Of a stretch of DNA of 21,497 bases, positions 20,296 through 21,497 are shown one piece after another. A model generated the notes under the pieces. That model was not told the DNA's origin and ran no database searches. It saw only the letters and a program-made list of their open reading frames with translations. The DNA is from Epulopiscium sp. Nele67-Bin004 (GTDB lineage Bacteria > Bacillota_A > Clostridia > Lachnospirales > Cellulosilyticaceae), in the NCBI GenBank assembly GCA_002007315.1, contig LNZQ01000062.1:1-21497 (forward strand), written 5' to 3'. Each line of letters starts with the position of its first letter. Position 1 is the first letter of the stretch. The translations under genes were made by a program, and so were the position numbers.

Positions 20296-21497
20296 TGCAC
20301 ACACGCATACATACACAAATCTGCACACGCATGCAGACAATGTGCCCGATAAGCCAGGATGAATATGGAGGAACTAAACAGTTCTCAGAATGCAAAAGAA
20401 ACCAGTTCCAGTCCCTAGTTTATTCATGACCTGAATAGCATGCCTGCACAAACAAGCGCCGACTAATGTTAATTAAGCAGAAAAGAGGCTCGTTCGAGAG
20501 AGGGGGGAGAGAAAATGGATTAATCCGCAGACGGCTGGATGGAAACATTCGATCGGAGTTTGCAAGTTATGAGACAAACGTTAGCAAACTTTAATGCTTC
20601 AAAGAAAACACAACAGAGTTCTGCAGAAAACAAAAGGGTAAAGTCAGATGAAGGGAGGATCTAGGTTCCATAAAACATGGCGGGGAAAGCCAGATGAAGA
20701 GTGCCACTGTGTGTTTACGGTGCCATAAAGCAGTGGATCCTCAACAAGGGGTCACAAGATTTTGGGAATAAGCAAGAAAACACAGAGTGTTCTTCAACCT
20801 GAATGCTTTATCTTGTGAAATACTAGTTTAAAATTTCGTACTTTTACAAGAAACAATTTCAGATTTGGTGGGAATGCTCAAGAATGACAGACATAACACC
20901 ACTAATGAGGAGCAACATGGACACATTTCCTTAGTTACGGTTATTTTTTTATTTTTTTTGCTGCAGGGGTTAAAGAATAATTGTACATTGAAAAACAATA
21001 AGTTGTGCTTTGCACTCAAAAAAGCCTTCCCAAGTTTGATGGAGTCAGTGGCTTTAGAAACAATGATGCTCATCTGTAACATGCAAAAATATAACAACTG
21101 CATAGGAGCCAACAAGCCAGCAAATTGACTCAGTAATGTACCTTTCACAGCATCTAAATAAAGTTTATTACATTTGACATTTACAACATATGCCCCTGAG
21201 GTTCTGGTCAGGTTTAGGGTATAAAGGGTAGGATCTTCCAACTGTATTTAAAGGACCATACCAGTCTATTTTTGACTTCTCATCACGAGCAGAGATCGCC
21301 CCTATCTTCTACAAATGTTGTTTAAATTCGACCATGTTTATACTTCAGTAGATCTCAGACTGCATTTTTAAACCCCATTCACTGCCATTCATGTTGAAAC
21401 AGGGTATAGAAACACTACAGGACAAGTGAAAGTTGCTAGGTATAGGTAATTCACCCTTCTAAAGAGAACGTCTGCGTTTATTTGGTCAAAAATCGTT
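20293..21497. other. Non-bacterial-looking DNA, probable chimeric join to eukaryotic sequence
   Basis: Composition changes abruptly to a more balanced base content. The segment opens with CA/TG-rich simple sequence (ACACACGCATACATACACA around 20298). There is no reading frame with a ribosome site, no bacterial promoter or terminator, and the longest open frames (137 codons minus, 87 plus) give protein without recognisable features. An AATAAA lies near 21156. The texture is like vertebrate intergenic DNA. A host-derived or otherwise contaminating fragment joined during amplification or assembly is the simplest explanation; an unusual mobile insert is less likely. Confidence 0.7.

Noticed and set aside
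20828..21241. Minus-strand open frame of 137 codons in the terminal segment
   Set aside because: No ribosome binding site, no promoter, Cys/Ser-rich product without features, and it lies in the region judged non-bacterial.

Overview
The window reads as chromosomal DNA of a low-GC, AT-rich Firmicute, probably of the Clostridia/Lachnospirales. Supporting signs are strong AGGAGG-type ribosome binding sites, TTGACA/TATAAT promoters at 17-18 nt spacing, U-tract terminators, a YtrA-type GntR/ABC operon and a Lachnospiraceae-like gluconate 5-dehydrogenase. Two perfect 16-bp ParB/Spo0J parS sites (8285-8300, 11004-11019) beside a 16S rRNA 5' end suggest an origin-proximal location. The last ~1.2 kb (from about 20293) does not look bacterial: CA-rich start, different composition, no credible genes, and it truncates the gene before it. 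I read it as a chimeric join to eukaryotic, perhaps host, DNA. A fish-gut Epulopiscium relative would fit but cannot be shown from this sequence.

Layout. 1-760: 5' part of a 16S rRNA gene, its promoter, and tRNA-Ser(GCT) with a consensus promoter, all on the minus strand. 1079-5520: minus-strand operon of an SF1 helicase carrying an embedded DnaQ-like exonuclease, a short NfeD protein, flotillin FloA and a small charged protein. 5550-7474: coiled-coil protein of unknown function and an AEC-family transporter, plus strand. 7480-8944: gluconate 5-dehydrogenase-like SDR and TerD-family protein, minus strand, with parS between them. 8953-10488: DUF45 metalloprotease and cytoplasmic-looking Amidase_3, plus strand. 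10483-12772: GNAT enzyme, second parS, an exported protein and an uncharacterised protein, minus strand.

12800-17272 is the most unusual part. A secreted protein with PPC-like and Ig-like domains is divergent from an undetected 52-codon gene for an exported peptide, and a near-perfect 43-bp palindrome sits exactly midway between their -10 boxes. The peptide gene converges, 6 nt apart, on a large regulator with two XRE helix-turn-helix domains and TPR-like helices. This is the arrangement expected of an RRNPP-type peptide quorum-sensing module. Upstream of the regulator is a predicted ~230-nt RNA with its own promoter and terminator. It holds four hairpins, each with a 7-bp stem and 7-nt loop, in which the loop ACGAG(U/A)G is constant while the stems covary. 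Next to it is an orphan MazF/PemK-like gene with extra N- and C-terminal helices.

17214-20293: a hairpin-rich gene-free stretch, a second GNAT enzyme (minus), and a GntR/ABC-ATPase/permease operon (plus) with an operator-like inverted repeat at the start site, followed by a truncated membrane-anchored protein.
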